Positions 33,999-44,883 of a stretch of DNA of 64,000 nt are shown one piece after another (the stretch's first letter is position 1; each line of letters opens with the position of its first letter). Origin of the DNA: Azorinus chamasolen (lineage: Eukaryota > Mollusca > Bivalvia > Cardiida > Solecurtidae); assembly GCA_963576725.1 (NCBI GenBank), contig OY755247.1, positions 11,067,534-11,131,533 of the forward strand, read 5' to 3'. The notes beneath the pieces are model-generated. The model searched no databases, was not told the DNA's origin, and saw only the letters and a list, made by a program, of their open reading frames with translations. The position numbers and the translations under genes are program-made.

Positions 33999-34244
33999 TT
34001 AACCCTTTCGGGGCCAAATTTCTAATTGTCATCTGCAATCCAAGTTTGTTAAACCACTCAGTAAAATAAGGAAATAAGATAAATAAATGCAAATTTCAAA
34101 GGAATAAAGCACATATATAGAAATAGTGATTGAGGCATAAAGTGAAGTCCCTGATCAGGCGCCGCCTTGAAAAGGCGGCGTCTGATCTGGGACTGCACTA
34201 TTTGCCGTGGTGCATTTATGCGACCGCGGCGGTGAAAAGGTTAG
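33999..34244 (-). repeat. TTAA-3 MITE inserted in a TA-2 remnant
   Basis: ttaaccctttcggggcc to gcggcggtgaaaaggttag (right site mutated). Hairpin GCCGCCTTGAAAAGGCGGC, T.T form. It interrupts the TA-2-like sequence gcaaccacgtgttcgtaaag (33,962-33,998). Confidence 0.8.
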
Positions 34245-34447
34245 AGGAATTTGACTGTTATTCGTGCACGTAACTACGAAAATGTTCCATTCAATTAAGG
34301 GCGACACTGGCGAGGCATATATGGAAAGTTTATACAGATAAGTTAGATACGGACCGTGATGTGAAAAGAGAATTGACAGATTTTGTTTTGAATGGCGACG
34401 TGCATTGGGCCCACTGTTAAAACATTTTCCCTGCTAAATGCCTCCTT

Positions 34448-34532
34448 AGTGGCATGGCGTTTGCAAACAGCTTGGGTCCAGATTGGATGCCGAGTAACTC
34501 GGCGCATCATCTGGATCCAAGCCGTTTGACAC
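34448..34532. repeat. TTAA-5 hairpin
   Basis: gcaaacagcttgggtccagat, GATGCCGAGTAACTCGGCG, then catctggatccaagccgtttg. Confidence 0.6.
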
Positions 34533-34638
34533 GCTGTTTGACACTCGTCCAATAGTTGCTAATAGGTTTTATCGAATTGGAAGTAGTCAAATTTCTGATT
34601 TAGAGCAGATATTATTTTTTTCATAACAGGGATAAGGT

Positions 34639-34859
34639 TTAACTCTTTCGCTCCCAAATGTTGCCGTTTGAAAACTTTTTTATAGTCTGCTACAATTTTC
34701 ATTTCTTTAGTTTTCGTATTTATTTTTTTACTCAAAAACACAATAACAGTAACAAACAGTTTGGATCCTGATGAGACGCCGAGTTACTCGGCGTCTCATC
34801 TGGATCCAAACCGTTTGCATAGGTAATCGCAGATGCGACATTGGCAGCGGAAGAGTTAA
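34639..34859 (+). repeat. TTAA-5 MITE, complete
   Basis: TTAA both ends (ttaactctttcgctccc ... gcagcggaagagttaa). Hairpin GACGCCGAGTTACTCGGCGTC with T.T mismatch. Confidence 0.8.
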
Positions 34860-35003
34860 ATGGATTTCTTATCAAACTCTAGTCACGTAATTGCGTTCTA
34901 TTCGGTCATAATACAAAACACGAAATGGAAAAAAAATATACGAGGGCAAAACTATTGTACCTAGTCCTGCTGTAAGATTTATGGCTGCTAAACCGTTTAC
35001 CAG

Positions 35004-35203
35004 AGGCTCAGATAAGATGCGTAAATAAAAACATTTACAGCAATACGTACCTCCTTTATTTCCCCACCAAACCCTATACTGTTACCATTCTTTAGAATCG
35101 TCTCGAAGAGAGACGATTCTAAAGAGTGGTCATAGTATAGGGTTTGGTGGAATAATGACGTTTTTAGTATTTGGGTATGCATCTTTATCTGTAGCTCCGC
35201 TTT
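35004..35203. repeat. HP-E element, complete
   Basis: cagaggctcagataagatgcg to gcatctttatctgtagctc; stem around tcgtctcgaagagagacga. Confidence 0.8.
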
Positions 35204-35204
35204 A

Positions 35205-35441
35205 CTCCATAAATACGCTTTTCTATGCATGTTGTAAACGGAGGAGGACCAGATCAGACGGCTCCTTTAGGACCGTTGATCAGGATCTGCTCTGTTTGCA
35301 TATGATATAATACAGATATGATTCTACAGCATCTGCCATGGCCAAAATGTCATGTGCCCATGTGCTGATTTTTAACAATTAATCTAATTCATATTCAAGG
35401 ATTTTATTATTTCTTTCATGACTATTCATGAAGTAAATGTC
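35205..35441 (-). repeat. TTAA-1 MITE, ends decayed
   Basis: tttactccataaatacgc, hairpin GACGGCTCCTTTAGGACCG, and the end ttcatgaagtaaatg; TTAA sites lost. Confidence 0.65.
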
Positions 35442-35560
35442 TACATTCGGATCGCTTTTTATATTTATAAGTACGATTCGTTTAATTCTTTTCACCAAAG
35501 AGGCGATTTTTGGCACATTTGCAATCAGAGTACACTAAGATCAGACGACCCCTGTATGAG

Positions 35561-36640
35561 ACGAATGATTCGCTAGTTGTCATTACTTTATGAATTACTG
35601 CCTGTGATAACTAAATGAGCCTCTCATTGTCATTACTATATGAGTCATTAGCTGTATTCCTAAATAGCCACACATTGTCAAAACTGTATGAATCATTAGC
35701 TGTAATTCCTAAATAGCCACTCATTGTCCAAACTATATGAGTCATTAGCTGTGATTCCTAATAGCCACTATATGAGTCATTAGCTGTGATTCCTAATAGC
35801 CACTATATGAGTCATTAGCTATGATTCCTAAATAGCCACACATTGTCAAAATTATATGAGTCATTAGCTGTGATTCCTAAATAGCCACACATTGTCAAAA
35901 CTATATGAGTCATTAGCTGTGATTCCTAAATAGCCACTAATTTTCAAAACGATATGAGTCATAAGCTGTTATTCCTACATAGTCACACATTTTCAAAACT
36001 ATATGAATCATTAGCTGTGATTCCTAAATAGCAACTCATTGTCCAAACTATATGAGTCATTAGCTGCTCTGATTCCTAAATGGCCACTCATTGTCCAAAC
36101 TATATGAGTCATTAGCAGTGATTCCTAAATAGCCACTCATTGTCATTACTATATGAGCCACTCGTTGTCATTACTATATGATCCACTAGTTGTCATTACT
36201 ATATGAGCCACTCATTGTCATTACATGTACTATATGAGCTACTCATTACCATTACAATATGAGCCACTAATTGTCATTACTATATGAGCCACTAAGTGTC
36301 ATTACTATATGAGCAGCCACTCATTGTCATTACTATATGAGCAGCCACTCATTGTCATTACTATATGAGCAGCCACTCATTGTCATTACTATATGAGCCA
36401 ATCATTGTCATTACCGTATGGACCACGCATTGTCATTATTATATGAGCCTATCATTATCATATGGGCCATTCATTGTTATTACTATATGAGCCATTCATT
36501 GTTATTACTATATGAGCCACTCATTGTTATTACTATATGAGCCACTCATTGTTATTACTATATGAGACACTTATTGCCATCACCATATGAGCCAATCATT
36601 GCCATTATTCTATGAGTCTGCTTCATGTAAATGCGCTTTT
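35561..36640. repeat. Minisatellite with two unit lengths
   Basis: To about 36,130 the unit is about 47 bp (atgagtcattagctgtgatt-cctaaatagccac-tcattgtc). From there to 36,600 it is about 26 bp (tatatgagccactcattgtcattac). The shorter unit matches the right part of the longer one. No coding. Confidence 0.85.
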
Positions 36641-37031
36641 CCATGTGATTATTACGTAGGTCACTCTATGTGATTATAAAGACTTACTAGCTGTTATTTG
36701 TAGCTCGTATTAAATGTTACTCTTTACAAAGACTTTTACACGACTATGTAACTAAATTATAAACAATGTTGTAAGCGGTTATGCAAACTAAAAATAATTA
36801 ACTTTTCATATCTCGTTACTGTGACTTAGTAAGGGATTATAACGGTATAATCGGCGTATAGACTCCTGTCTTATAAGAATGGAAACTGTTGAAACAAGGA
36901 TTTGATGAAACCAAAACCAAAATGTTGTTCTTGCAATGTGAAATGCTGATATCGGTTCGCCCTGGGCTATGCACCAAGAGCTTTGGACGAGTTAATATTA
37001 TACCCACCACCCGTCGCGCACCCGCTCCTTT
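36641..37031. other. No recognisable feature
   Basis: No exon, hairpin or transposon end was recognised. Confidence 0.4.
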
Positions 37032-37264
37032 TTAACCCTTCAATTGCTGAATTTTAAAATACATTTCTCCTTTTTTACCCATGCCCTATTGTATAATTAC
37101 ATATATCTTCACTGTGTACAAGTATTTCGCTGTGCAATCACTGCTGTGGAGTGCACTGGTTGCACAATCAACTTGTAAATAGTGCAGACCCAGATGAGGT
37201 CTTCATCTGGGTCTTCACTATTTACAGGTAGGTATATTGACGTGAATCGCAAGCGAAGGGTTAA
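37032..37264 (-). repeat. TTAA-4 MITE, hairpin collapsed
   Basis: TTAA both ends. The hairpin is reduced to gacccagatgaggtcttcatctgggtc, about 17 bp shorter than other copies. Confidence 0.82.
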
Positions 37265-37350
37265 TAGTGTGTTCTCTTTTGTAGTCATTTTTTCGTCTAC
37301 AAACGATATCTAATTTAGGTTTCAAAGTGGACTGCCCTTAAATGTCTTCG

Positions 37351-37578
37351 TTAACCATTTCCTTCACATTAACTTGTTTTCACGCATTTGCAAACAAAGT
37401 AGACCCCGATCAGGACCTGCTCTGTTTGCTAATGGAATCGGATAGATCTGCTTCTTTCCTTTCTAAAATGGCTACATTTTTCTACCTGCCATATTTCATT
37501 ATAACTATTTTGTCGATGAATATTCAGTAGGTACATGTATTGAAATTTGGAATAAGCATAGAACAGGGAAATAGTTAA
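37351..37578 (-). repeat. TTAA-1b MITE, hairpin deleted
   Basis: TTAA both ends; the centre is tagaccccgatcaggacctgctctg, lacking the GACGGCTCC apex. Confidence 0.75.
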
Positions 37579-37796
37579 TTCGAATATGATGAAACTTTGC
37601 ACGGATGTTCCATACATGTCTAAAATTTAATCTTTATTTTTTTCTCAACAATTAAATCATTGAAGAAATAATGCTCCAAAATGGACCCTTAACCAATATA
37701 AATCTGATCAATTTTTCCGTCACGAGTAACCTCCCTTCATTCTCGTTCTAGTTATCTCGTTCAGTATGAAGTTTTAAAATTCACAATTGTCTTTAA

Positions 37797-38029
37797 TTAG
37801 CCCTTTTACCGCCGAAGTCGCAAAAATGCACCAGAACAAATAGTGCAGTCCCAGATCCGATGCCACCTTTTCAAGGCGGCGTCGGATCAGGGACTTCACT
37901 ATTTGTCTCAAGCTCTATTTCTATACCTGTGTTTTATTCCTTTGAAGTTTGCATTTATTTATCTTATTTCCTTATTTTACCGAATGATTTAACAAAATTG
38001 GATTGCAGACGACACGCCGAAGGGGTTAA
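37797..38029 (+). repeat. TTAA-3 MITE
   Basis: ttagcccttttaccgccg to acgccgaaggggttaa; hairpin ATGCCACCTTTTCAAGGCGGCGTC. Confidence 0.78.
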
Positions 38030-38200
38030 TCTTTACTACGCATATACTTTTCAACGCCTTGCAAGTAGAGTTGACCCAGATCATATGGCAGGGTCTGCTC
38101 TGTTGGCTAATGAAATAGTAAAATATGATTGTAAAATGTCTGCCTTGGCCAAAAATTGCTGTGTTCACATTTAAGCTATTTATACATTAAGTGTATTTAA

Positions 38201-38422
38201 TTAACCCTCTGCTCCATATACAGGACTTTTAATGGCTTTGCAAACAAAGTAGACCAATATCAAACGGATTCTATAAGAACCGTCCGATCAGGGTCTGTCC
38301 CGATTGCTTATGAAATTATATAGACCCGGTTCAAAGGCGTTTGTTATGGCAAAACAGTCACGTGTTTATATACCATTACAAAATACATTTCTTTCATGAA
38401 TATTTATGGATCAAAGGGTTAA
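38201..38422 (-). repeat. TTAA-1 MITE
   Basis: TTAA both ends (ttaaccctctgctcc ... ggatcaaagggttaa); hairpin AAACGGATTCTATAAGAACCGTC. Confidence 0.75.
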
Positions 38423-38449
38423 GAAGCGCGTGATTTTATGAGTTATACA

Positions 38450-38800
38450 GAAAGTCGTGAATAACTCAGATAAAGAGGACCTTACATTGGTGTTCATTAC
38501 AAAATTGTTTTTAAGAAACGAGTTTACTATCATAATATGGCACGAGCTGTAGCAGGTGTAATATTCATTATAGTAAACGAGTTTCATGAAAACATTTTGA
38601 AATGAACACGAACGTAAGATTCTTTTTATCACATAATCCTAAGAAGTGCCAAAGATAGTGAAACAGGCTATATCTATCAGCTTTTTCGACCATTGTTTAC
38701 AGTGTAGTACACCCGGATTTAAAAAGTAAATGCACTAGTGCATTTCCGCGATTTACGACACTCTGTTTCGGCATTCTCACACGGCAGATTATGTGATAAC
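38450..38800. repeat. Two adjoining inverted-repeat elements
   Basis: 38,490-38,615: gttcattacaaaattgttttt ... acattttgaaatgaacac. 38,620-38,800: tttatcacataatcctaag ... cagattatgtgataa with inner atgcactagtgcat. The same pair adjoins at 1,579-1,980 in the opposite order. Confidence 0.6.
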
Positions 38801-38885
38801 ATAGCACATATGTAATTTTATTAGGTATTCTATTTCATTTCAATATATTTTGTTAGACCGTTTTCAGCCTCGTTTTCTTAGTGTA

Positions 38886-39078
38886 TAGTAAAGTCCCGTT
38901 AATAGGACAACTGAAAAAAAAATCTAATTCTGATTTTTAAAAAAAAAAAGTAGTAGCTTATTGCAGGACAAAAATTATACAGAAAGTTCCTATAGGAGCT
39001 TTCTGTATCATCGTTGGCCTGCATTAAGCAACCACCTGCTTTTACAGTATCCCATGTTAATGATGCGGCTCCACTGTA
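38886..39078. repeat. TA-type MITE (poly-A variant)
   Basis: agtaaagtcccgttaatagg left end and cctattaa-like right end before ccactgta. Hairpin ttatacagaaagttcctata/ggagctttctgtatcat. A run of A lies at 38,939-38,950. Confidence 0.6.
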
Positions 39079-39414
39079 TTTGTATTTGAAATTTTCGTTT
39101 GTTTATTACATGTACTCGAGTTCTCATGTCGGCGTGACCTTCGGAACATAATTTGTGACACAAACAGTACCGATCCTGATTAGAGAGCTCGTTCAGTCCT
39201 CCGATCTGGGTCTACGTTATTTGCTTACATGTCTCTTTTCATGCATAAAACGAAAAACTAAACAAATTTCTTTGGGCGATCAACCATTTAAACCGTTCCA
39301 GGTCCAGTAGAATTCGTCTCCTTCTCGTCTGCTAATTGCATCGTATGCCTGTTTTACCATCTGCTTAAAGTTTTAATTTGTAGTTTTCTTTCATTGCTGT
39401 ACTATAAATGTTAT

Positions 39415-39712
39415 CAATCAATTTGGATCCTGGTGAGACGTCGAGTTACTAACATAGCAACAGATAAGTGTGCATACTCAAATACTAAAATCGTCATTTC
39501 TTAACCAAACATATGTTGTGACCACTCTTTAGAATCGTCTCTTCGAGACGATTCTAAAGAGTGGTCACAACATAGGGTTTGGTGGAGAAATAAAGAAGTT
39601 ATTCTTGAAAATGTTTACACATCTTATCTGGGCCTTTGTTACTTGGCGTCTCGTTTGAATCCAAACTGTTCGCAAAGGTTATCACATATTTGCATGTGTC
39701 GGTGAAAGAGTT
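39415..39712. repeat. TTAA-5 element split by HP-E
   Basis: Left arm aatttggatcctggtgagacg-tcgagttac; right arm ttacttggcgtctcgtttg-aatccaaactgttcgc after the insertion. Confidence 0.7.
39463..39648. repeat. HP-E nested in a TTAA-5 hairpin
   Basis: gcaacagataagtgtgc to catcttatctgggcctttgtt; stem cactctttagaatcgtctc/gagacgattctaaagagtg is perfect. It inserted in the TTAA-5 hairpin apex. Confidence 0.78.
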
Positions 39713-39999
39713 ACATGTACATGTATGTTGTAAACTCCAGTGAATTGAACAGTATGTCACCCAGCTCTTTTGTCATCTGCTTTCATACAAAAGCTGTTTA
39801 ATTAAACAAAGTTACAATCTGAGTATAAATCAAATTTGAACCATTTGAGAAACGCCCAATTACTAGGCGTCTCCATTTGTATCTCAAATATCATTATTCA
39901 TCTACACGTAATATGATGCACTTAACGGGCTGTCATTTACAAACAGCATGGATCCAGATGAGACAGGAGCCAAGCTCTTTGACACTAGGTTAGAAGATT
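39713..39999. other. Intergenic; small TTAA-5 fragment
   Basis: acaaacagcatggatccagatgagac at about 39,940 is a TTAA-5 left arm. Nothing else was recognised. Confidence 0.4.
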
Positions 40000-40155
40000 G
40001 TTTTTCCCTTTCGGCGCCAAATTTGTAATTGTCGTCTGCAATCCAACTTGTGTTAAATCATTCGGTACAATTAGGAAATGAGATAAATAAATTTCAAATT
40101 TCAAAGGAATAAAGCACAGATATAGAAATAGAGAGTGTGACAAAAAGTGAAGTAA
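40000..40155 (-). repeat. TTAA-3 MITE, truncated
   Basis: ccctttcggcgccaaatttg, tgtcgtctgcaatcc and aaaggaataaagcac; breaks off before the hairpin. Confidence 0.65.
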
Positions 40156-40198
40156 TTTAAAAGGAAGTAATTTACATCATGACTGAGAAAGATAATTT

Positions 40199-40402
40199 CT
40201 ATACAATAGTACTTGTCTTAAGCGGCCATCAAATAGAGGTCTAAGTATGGGGCTGTAAGAAAGTTGGTTGCTTAATGCAGGGCAAAAATAATGTAAAAAT
40301 CTTCTATAAGAGCTTCTGCATTACTTTAGGCCTGCATCAAGCTACATGTACCACTTGCCTTACAGACCCACTTTTAGACATGTTTAGACAAGTTCTAGTA
40401 CA
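40199..40402. repeat. TA-6 MITE
   Basis: acaatagtacttgtcttaagc to acatgtttagacaagttctagta; arms cagggcaaaaataatg and cattactttaggcctgca with an imperfect apex. Confidence 0.6.
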
Positions 40403-40413
40403 TGTTAAGATAT

Positions 40414-40660
40414 TTAAGCTTTTCCTTCATATAAACGTGTTTTCACGCATTTGCAAACAGAGTAGATCCAGATCAGACGGCTCCTATAAAAGCCGTCTGA
40501 CCAGGGCCTGCTCTGTTTGCCAATGGGATTTGAAAGATCGATTTCTTTACTTTTTAAAATGCCTACAATGCACAACCTTCCAAACTATATATCTACTTTG
40601 TCCATAAATATTCTGTAGGTATTGAAATTCTGAATGAATATAGGATAGTGAAAAGGTTAA
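40414..40660 (-). repeat. TTAA-1b MITE
   Basis: ttaagcttttccttcatat to gatagtgaaaaggttaa; hairpin GACGGCTCCTATAAAAGCCGTC. Confidence 0.75.
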
Positions 40661-40789
40661 CTAGTTTTGACCGTGGCAGATGCAGTGAGATGAGATCTAT
40701 ATTATTTCATCAGCATACAAATCAGACACTGATCTTGGTCTACTCTGTTGAATCCTTTGTTCAATAAATGAATGACCGCTTAGGTACGT

Positions 40790-40865
40790 ACTCAACTAAA
40801 ACCGTCATTTCTCAACCAAACCTTATGTTGTGACCACTCTTTAGAACCACCTCGAATCGCATCTT
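40790..40865. repeat. HP-E fragment
   Basis: ggtacgtactcaactaaaacc, caaaccttatgttgtgaccac and tcgcatctta; most of one arm is deleted. Confidence 0.5.
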
Positions 40866-41009
40866 ATGTTGACCCCTGTACCATATTCTGCATTACCTGC
40901 GATAACCACAATATCCTGTTGCTGTGTGATTGAGTTGTTTTGTCAGTGTCTGCTCACCATGACCCGTTTGGACAGTTTCTCTAGTTCTTTCAGATTCCCC
41001 GTGTAAAGC

Positions 41010-41110
41010 ACCGATATATCAAACTCGGCTTATAGCCTCGTCCGAAGAACTTGGTCCGACGAGGGATCGAACCCGATATTGTAGTCGAGCGCGTAACCAC
41101 ACAAACACTT
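41010..41110 (-). repeat. tRNA-derived SINE head
   Basis: On the minus strand gtggttacgcgctcgactac resembles an A-box region and gggttcgatccctcg a B-box, with standard spacing. No full tRNA fold is present. Confidence 0.55.
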
Positions 41111-41377
41111 CCGGTGTTTAATTAATATCCATATTGTCACTGTTTCTTACATTTATGAGTTGAATGGTCAAGGACATTTAGCAAGTCTCGCACATTTTTT
41201 CAAGATTTTTCCCCCCCGACACATTTTTATTGGACCCATACTGTGCGGGTACCGAGTATTTATGTGTAGACCCAGATCATATGGTTCCTGAAGAAGCCCT
41301 TTGATCAGGATCTGTGCTGTTTGTCATGAAAATAAGTTTCTTCAATGAGACGTTTTGATACAACTGTTTGCTTCACC

Positions 41378-41586
41378 TTTAGCCTGCTGAGCAAATTATT
41401 TTTACAGAATTTTTCACCTACTACATTTTCAAAATTTCAAGCTATAATGAACGTGTCTACCAAAATGCAATCAGGGTGTCAAACAGTTTGGATCCTGATG
41501 AGACGCCGAGTTACTCGGCGTCTCATCTGGATCCAAACTGTTTGCATAGATATTCACCCATCCGCCCATAGCAGGCTAAAGGTTAT
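41378..41586 (+). repeat. TTAA-5 MITE, complete
   Basis: tttagcctgctgagcaa to tagcaggctaaaggtta; hairpin GACGCCGAGTTACTCGGCGTC, T.T mismatch. Confidence 0.82.
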
Positions 41587-41889
41587 CTAATATTCAGAAA
41601 GGGAACAGACAGTTTTAATTATACAGCAGATTGGGGGTGAAGGAAATTATTGTGTAATGATATAAAATAGGGAATATAACCTGACCTAGCGCTAGTGTTT
41701 GAATCGTTTTATTTCCGACAAGGTGAAACTTGATTTGCACATGAAAGCATGTCTCGTTGTGAATGACAAAGAGAAGATCGATTTGCACGTGCAAACATTA
41801 ATCAACATGTCCTGTGTTGCATTCAGTCAACTTGTATTTATTATCCTACCAATTTGACCTGAGACTCATGCATATTCCGTGTATAAGAA
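41587..41889. other. No recognisable feature
   Basis: Intergenic DNA without identified exon or repeat ends. Confidence 0.4.
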
Positions 41890-42098
41890 TACAGTAAACC
41901 CCCTCGAATGCGACCAGCAAAAAGGGACATAATTCACAGTGGCATAGGCAGGTGGTAGCTTAATACAGGACGAAAGTTATGCAGAAAGCTCCTGTAGTAG
42001 CTTTCTGCATAACGTTTGTCCTGCATTAAGCAACCACCTGCTTATAAAGACAGCCATGTTTATTCATTAAGTGGTCGCATTAGAGGGTTTTTTCTGTA
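41890..42098. repeat. TA-2 MITE, complete
   Basis: TACAGTAAACCCCCTCG to gagggttttttctgta; hairpin agttatgcagaaagctcctg/tagtagctttctgcataac. Confidence 0.8.
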
Positions 42099-42723
42099 AA
42101 ATCCCCGAGGAAGATGATTTAGGTTTGCTATTTTTTGTCACAGAGTATTACGAATAAATCCCGATAAACATGCCGAAATTTAATCGAGTCTCAAGTCAAA
42201 TTGGGAGCATAATACTTGTCTTACAGCCGTCTGTATCAATAAACACGAAAATAATTCCCAGTCGAATACAATACACGTTGAGCAACGAAAAAATCATGCA
42301 ACGCGGGTTGAAGACCGTTGAGTAACGCAAGGTAAATTAATCCATAAACTATAATTTGATTGGTTGAATTCAATTGGTGGGAGAAGTTTATGTGACGGAA
42401 TAGCAAGAAAAAGCCCAGTCGAATACGGTTATTATCGTCAAATGAACGAAAACATTTCAAATAATAAAACAATCATTTCTTTTACAGTTTAGTATTTTTT
42501 ATGTTGATACAAAATAATTTACGCAAACGAGCTATTAGATATTGCATTTTAGCATGTTTGGAATTATAGTCGAGCGATACGAAATCTTCACGAACCATTT
42601 CGAACGAAAAGACGCACCGACGACTTGCCACGTCGTACATATCCACGTGTTAACACGTGGTCAATACAAATTATGTATAAACTTTTACACCGAATTGACT
42701 ACCGTACAAGCATGGTAGAGTTT
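42099..42723. other. Intergenic, unassigned
   Basis: A weak inverted pair cccagtcgaatac (about 42,257 and 42,414) occurs in the same orientation, suggesting a local duplication. No gene was found. Confidence 0.4.
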
Positions 42724-42826
42724 GAATGAACGAATGAATGAATGAAAGACTATTTAACGAGGGTAGCCAATACCATGAGGCCCTCATACAAAAGCATTAC
42801 ATACAAAATACAACAGTAAATTGTGT
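42724..42826 (-). mobile_element. LINE 3' end fragment
   Basis: On the minus strand gcttttgtatgagggcctca, gtattggctaccctcgttaa and an (attc)n tail. I recognise this as resembling 3' ends of RTE-type LINEs of molluscs. It was not verified and no reverse transcriptase is present. Confidence 0.4.
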
Positions 42827-43150
42827 GGCTTGATAGCTTAGTCGGTAGAGTGGTGACATGGTAAGCCAAATATCCTGGGTTCAACTCCCAGTCGAGTCAG
42901 CTTTTTCACCATGTTACACTTGGCGCCCAACGTGTAGAGGACGTGTGTGTAGCCGGGTAGATTGTGGTGAAACGGTTGACCGCGCGGTTTGATAGCTTGG
43001 TCGGCAGTGTTGGCATGGTAAGCCAACGGTCCTGTGTTCGAGACCCAGTCGAGTCACAACTTGTATATAAAGTCCTGTTGTAAAACGGATTTTGCAAAAC
43101 GTTAATCGATTGTAAAACGGGTTATGCAAAACGTTAATCGATATTGCAGC
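42827..43150 (+). repeat. Tandem tRNA-derived SINE-like dimer
   Basis: Two tRNA-like heads at 42,829-42,900 and 42,986-43,056. The first has a paired acceptor stem (ggcttga/tcgagtc) and a perfect T-stem ctggg-ttcaact-cccag. The second has a perfect anticodon stem ttggc-atggtaa-gccaa (anticodon-position GGT, threonine). Neither makes a full cloverleaf, so these are not called tRNA genes. A doubled ttgtaaaacggattttgcaa follows. Confidence 0.6.
42921..42934 (+). other. tRNA-Lys primer-binding-site-like 14-mer
   Basis: tggcgcccaacgtg is complementary to the CCA-bearing 3' end of lysine tRNA, as in retroelement primer sites. It follows ttacact. No LTR pair or gag-pol is visible, so it may be chance or a relic. 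Confidence 0.35.
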
Positions 43151-43493
43151 TGCCACGTGTGTAAATCGCATTTGTTTAGGGGTGCCTTCTAGCGGATCAA
43201 CTACATGTATCATTTAGCAGTTAATTTCTGAACTGGTCTATCTATACGTAAAGGACCCTTGTCATATTTTCAGCATATCGCAAATGCTTTGTGAATGAAA
43301 ATTGCTCTTCAAGCAGTTAACTTGAACCTTTCAACACTTCAGCTTATCAAGATAGAAAAACACTCTCGGGATACTTGTAAACAGTGTAGAACAAGATCAT
43401 TCAAAGTCGGACCTTATGAAAATTAGCAAACAGTTACCACTTCTCACGCTTAGCGCGACGTGACTCACATTTGCAAACACCTTGGGTCCTGGC

Positions 43494-43575
43494 TCCGAGG
43501 TTATAAAACATTTTGCTTGAGTCTGAGATCATTCTCAAGCATCTGATTTAAGCTTGCTTTATAACCTCGGAACCG
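43494..43575. repeat. HP-D fragment
   Basis: ctccgaggttataaaacatt and cattctcaagcatctgattt-aagcttgctttataacctcgg; the inner stem is deleted. Confidence 0.6.
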
Positions 43576-43584
43576 GATCAGACT

Positions 43585-43895
43585 CCGAGTGAGTGAGTTG
43601 GGTTTTACGTCCGACCAACATATTTCAGTTATTTGCAGATGGCATCCGTTTGAGACAAGTTATAGAGCTGCCTCACTGGAATGCCCCTGCCGCGGGCACG
43701 TGGCAAGGGCACCCCACCCAGTCACATTATCCTGACATTGGACCGACCAGTTGTAAAACTACCCTTTTAATGTCGAGCCTAGACAAGGGAGCTACTAGAA
43801 CCAACTTCTAACGACTTTTGGTCTGTCGCGGCCGGGGATCGAACCCACGTACCGCTGGCGGACACTCTACCACTGACCACGCGGTCGGTACAGAT
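43585..43895 (-). repeat. tRNA-derived SINE, full-length-like
   Basis: On the minus strand: cgcgtggtcagtggtagagt (A-box), gggttcgatccccggcc (B-box), then a body ending in gtaaaacccaactcactcac. Such bodies are known from molluscan SINEs. About 300 bp. Confidence 0.65.
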
Positions 43896-43904
43896 AAGAC
43901 TCCG

Positions 43905-43972
43905 GGTCGGTACAGATAAGACTCCGAGTAATCCGGCGTCCTATCAGGATCCAAGCCGTTTGGCACTCTGCT
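43905..43972. repeat. TTAA-5 arm with local duplication
   Basis: gtcggtacagataagactcc is duplicated in tandem (43,886 and 43,910), then ggcgtcctatcaggatccaa-gccgtttggc. Confidence 0.55.
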
Positions 43973-44069
43973 TGTTGCTTTATAAAGAAATTATACAAGA
44001 GTGTTCGGAGGAAAACATGCGTCACCTGCTTGCAGCTGGCACAATATGCTGGAGTGCGCAAATCAGAAC

Positions 44070-44196
44070 AAAGGGGAATAACTCAAAAAGTATTGCATGC
44101 AAAGTGATAAACCTTAGTTACATCAATGGTCCTTAATGAGAGGAAGACACGTGTGAAATTTGAAAGCTCTATAATCCGCTGTGAAGCAGTTTCTGG
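44070..44196 (+). repeat. Pearl-like core fragment
   Basis: caaaggggaataactcaaaaagt, then gataaaccttagttac and gtgaaatttgaaagctctat follow the order of a diverged 155-bp pearl unit. Confidence 0.45.
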
Positions 44197-44370
44197 TCCA
44201 TGCTTATAAAACTTTTAGCTGAGTCCGAGTTCGTTCTCAAGTTTTTGATTGGTCAGATTTGAGCCTCTGGCTCAAATCTGACCAATCAAAAGCTTGAGAA
44301 CTCAAATCTGACCAATCAAAAGCTTGAGAACGAACTCGGACTCAGCTAAAAGCTTTATAAGCATGGACCC
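44197..44370. repeat. HP-D hairpin with duplicated right arm
   Basis: gtccatgcttataaaac start; stem gattggtcagatttgagcc/ggctcaaatctgaccaatc. The right arm ctcaaatctgaccaatcaaa-agcttgagaac is present twice. Confidence 0.75.
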
Positions 44371-44474
44371 TGATTATGGTATGAATACTGAATAGTACTC
44401 AGGAATAACCGACTATACCCTATCACATAATGGATAATGAACATTAGTAAACCGTTACCACTGAGGCGTAGAGT

Positions 44475-44680
44475 TACAGCAAAACCCCTCTAAACCGGAA
44501 TCCTAGTAAAGAAGAATTTAGATACTTTTAGGCAGATGGCTGCTTAATGCAGGGTGAAAGTCATGCAGAAAGCTCCAAGAGGAGCTTTCTGCATGACTTT
44601 CGCCATGCATTAAGCTGCCACCTGTCCAAGACCGATATTCATACTAAATTTAACGTCCGGTTTGGAGGGGGTTTATTGTC
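44475..44680. repeat. TA-5 MITE
   Basis: tacagcaaaacccctctaaa to gtccggtttggagggggttta; perfect stem gtcatgcagaaagctcc/ggagctttctgcatgac. Confidence 0.8.
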
Positions 44681-44767
44681 TTTTGTCTGTTTCTGAATCA
44701 GCCCACGACCCCATACATGGATGGAATCACAAAATATCAACCGAACAAAAAAAACCATTACAAATCT

Positions 44768-44880
44768 GATCGTTTCTTTTACTCCATATGAATGGTAACG
44801 CCTTTGAAAAAGAACTAGATCAGATTTGTTTAGCAAACAGTAGACCCTGATCAGACGGCACATGTGTGAAAAGGTGTTTA
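44768..44880 (-). repeat. TTAA-1 fragment
   Basis: ttttactccatatgaatg, then gcaaacagtagaccctgatcagacgg; the second arm is lost. Confidence 0.45.
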
Positions 44881-44883
44881 TAT

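Noticed and set aside
35561..36640. A CRISPR-like array
   Set aside because: Units are contiguous without spacers, and the context is an animal genome.
42827..42900. A functional tRNA gene
   Set aside because: Acceptor and T stems pair, but the anticodon stem does not, and the sequence repeats in a SINE-like dimer.
42838..43213. Antisense frames reading SRTQDRWL-like peptides
   Set aside because: This is the familiar artefact of reading through tRNA-derived SINE heads.
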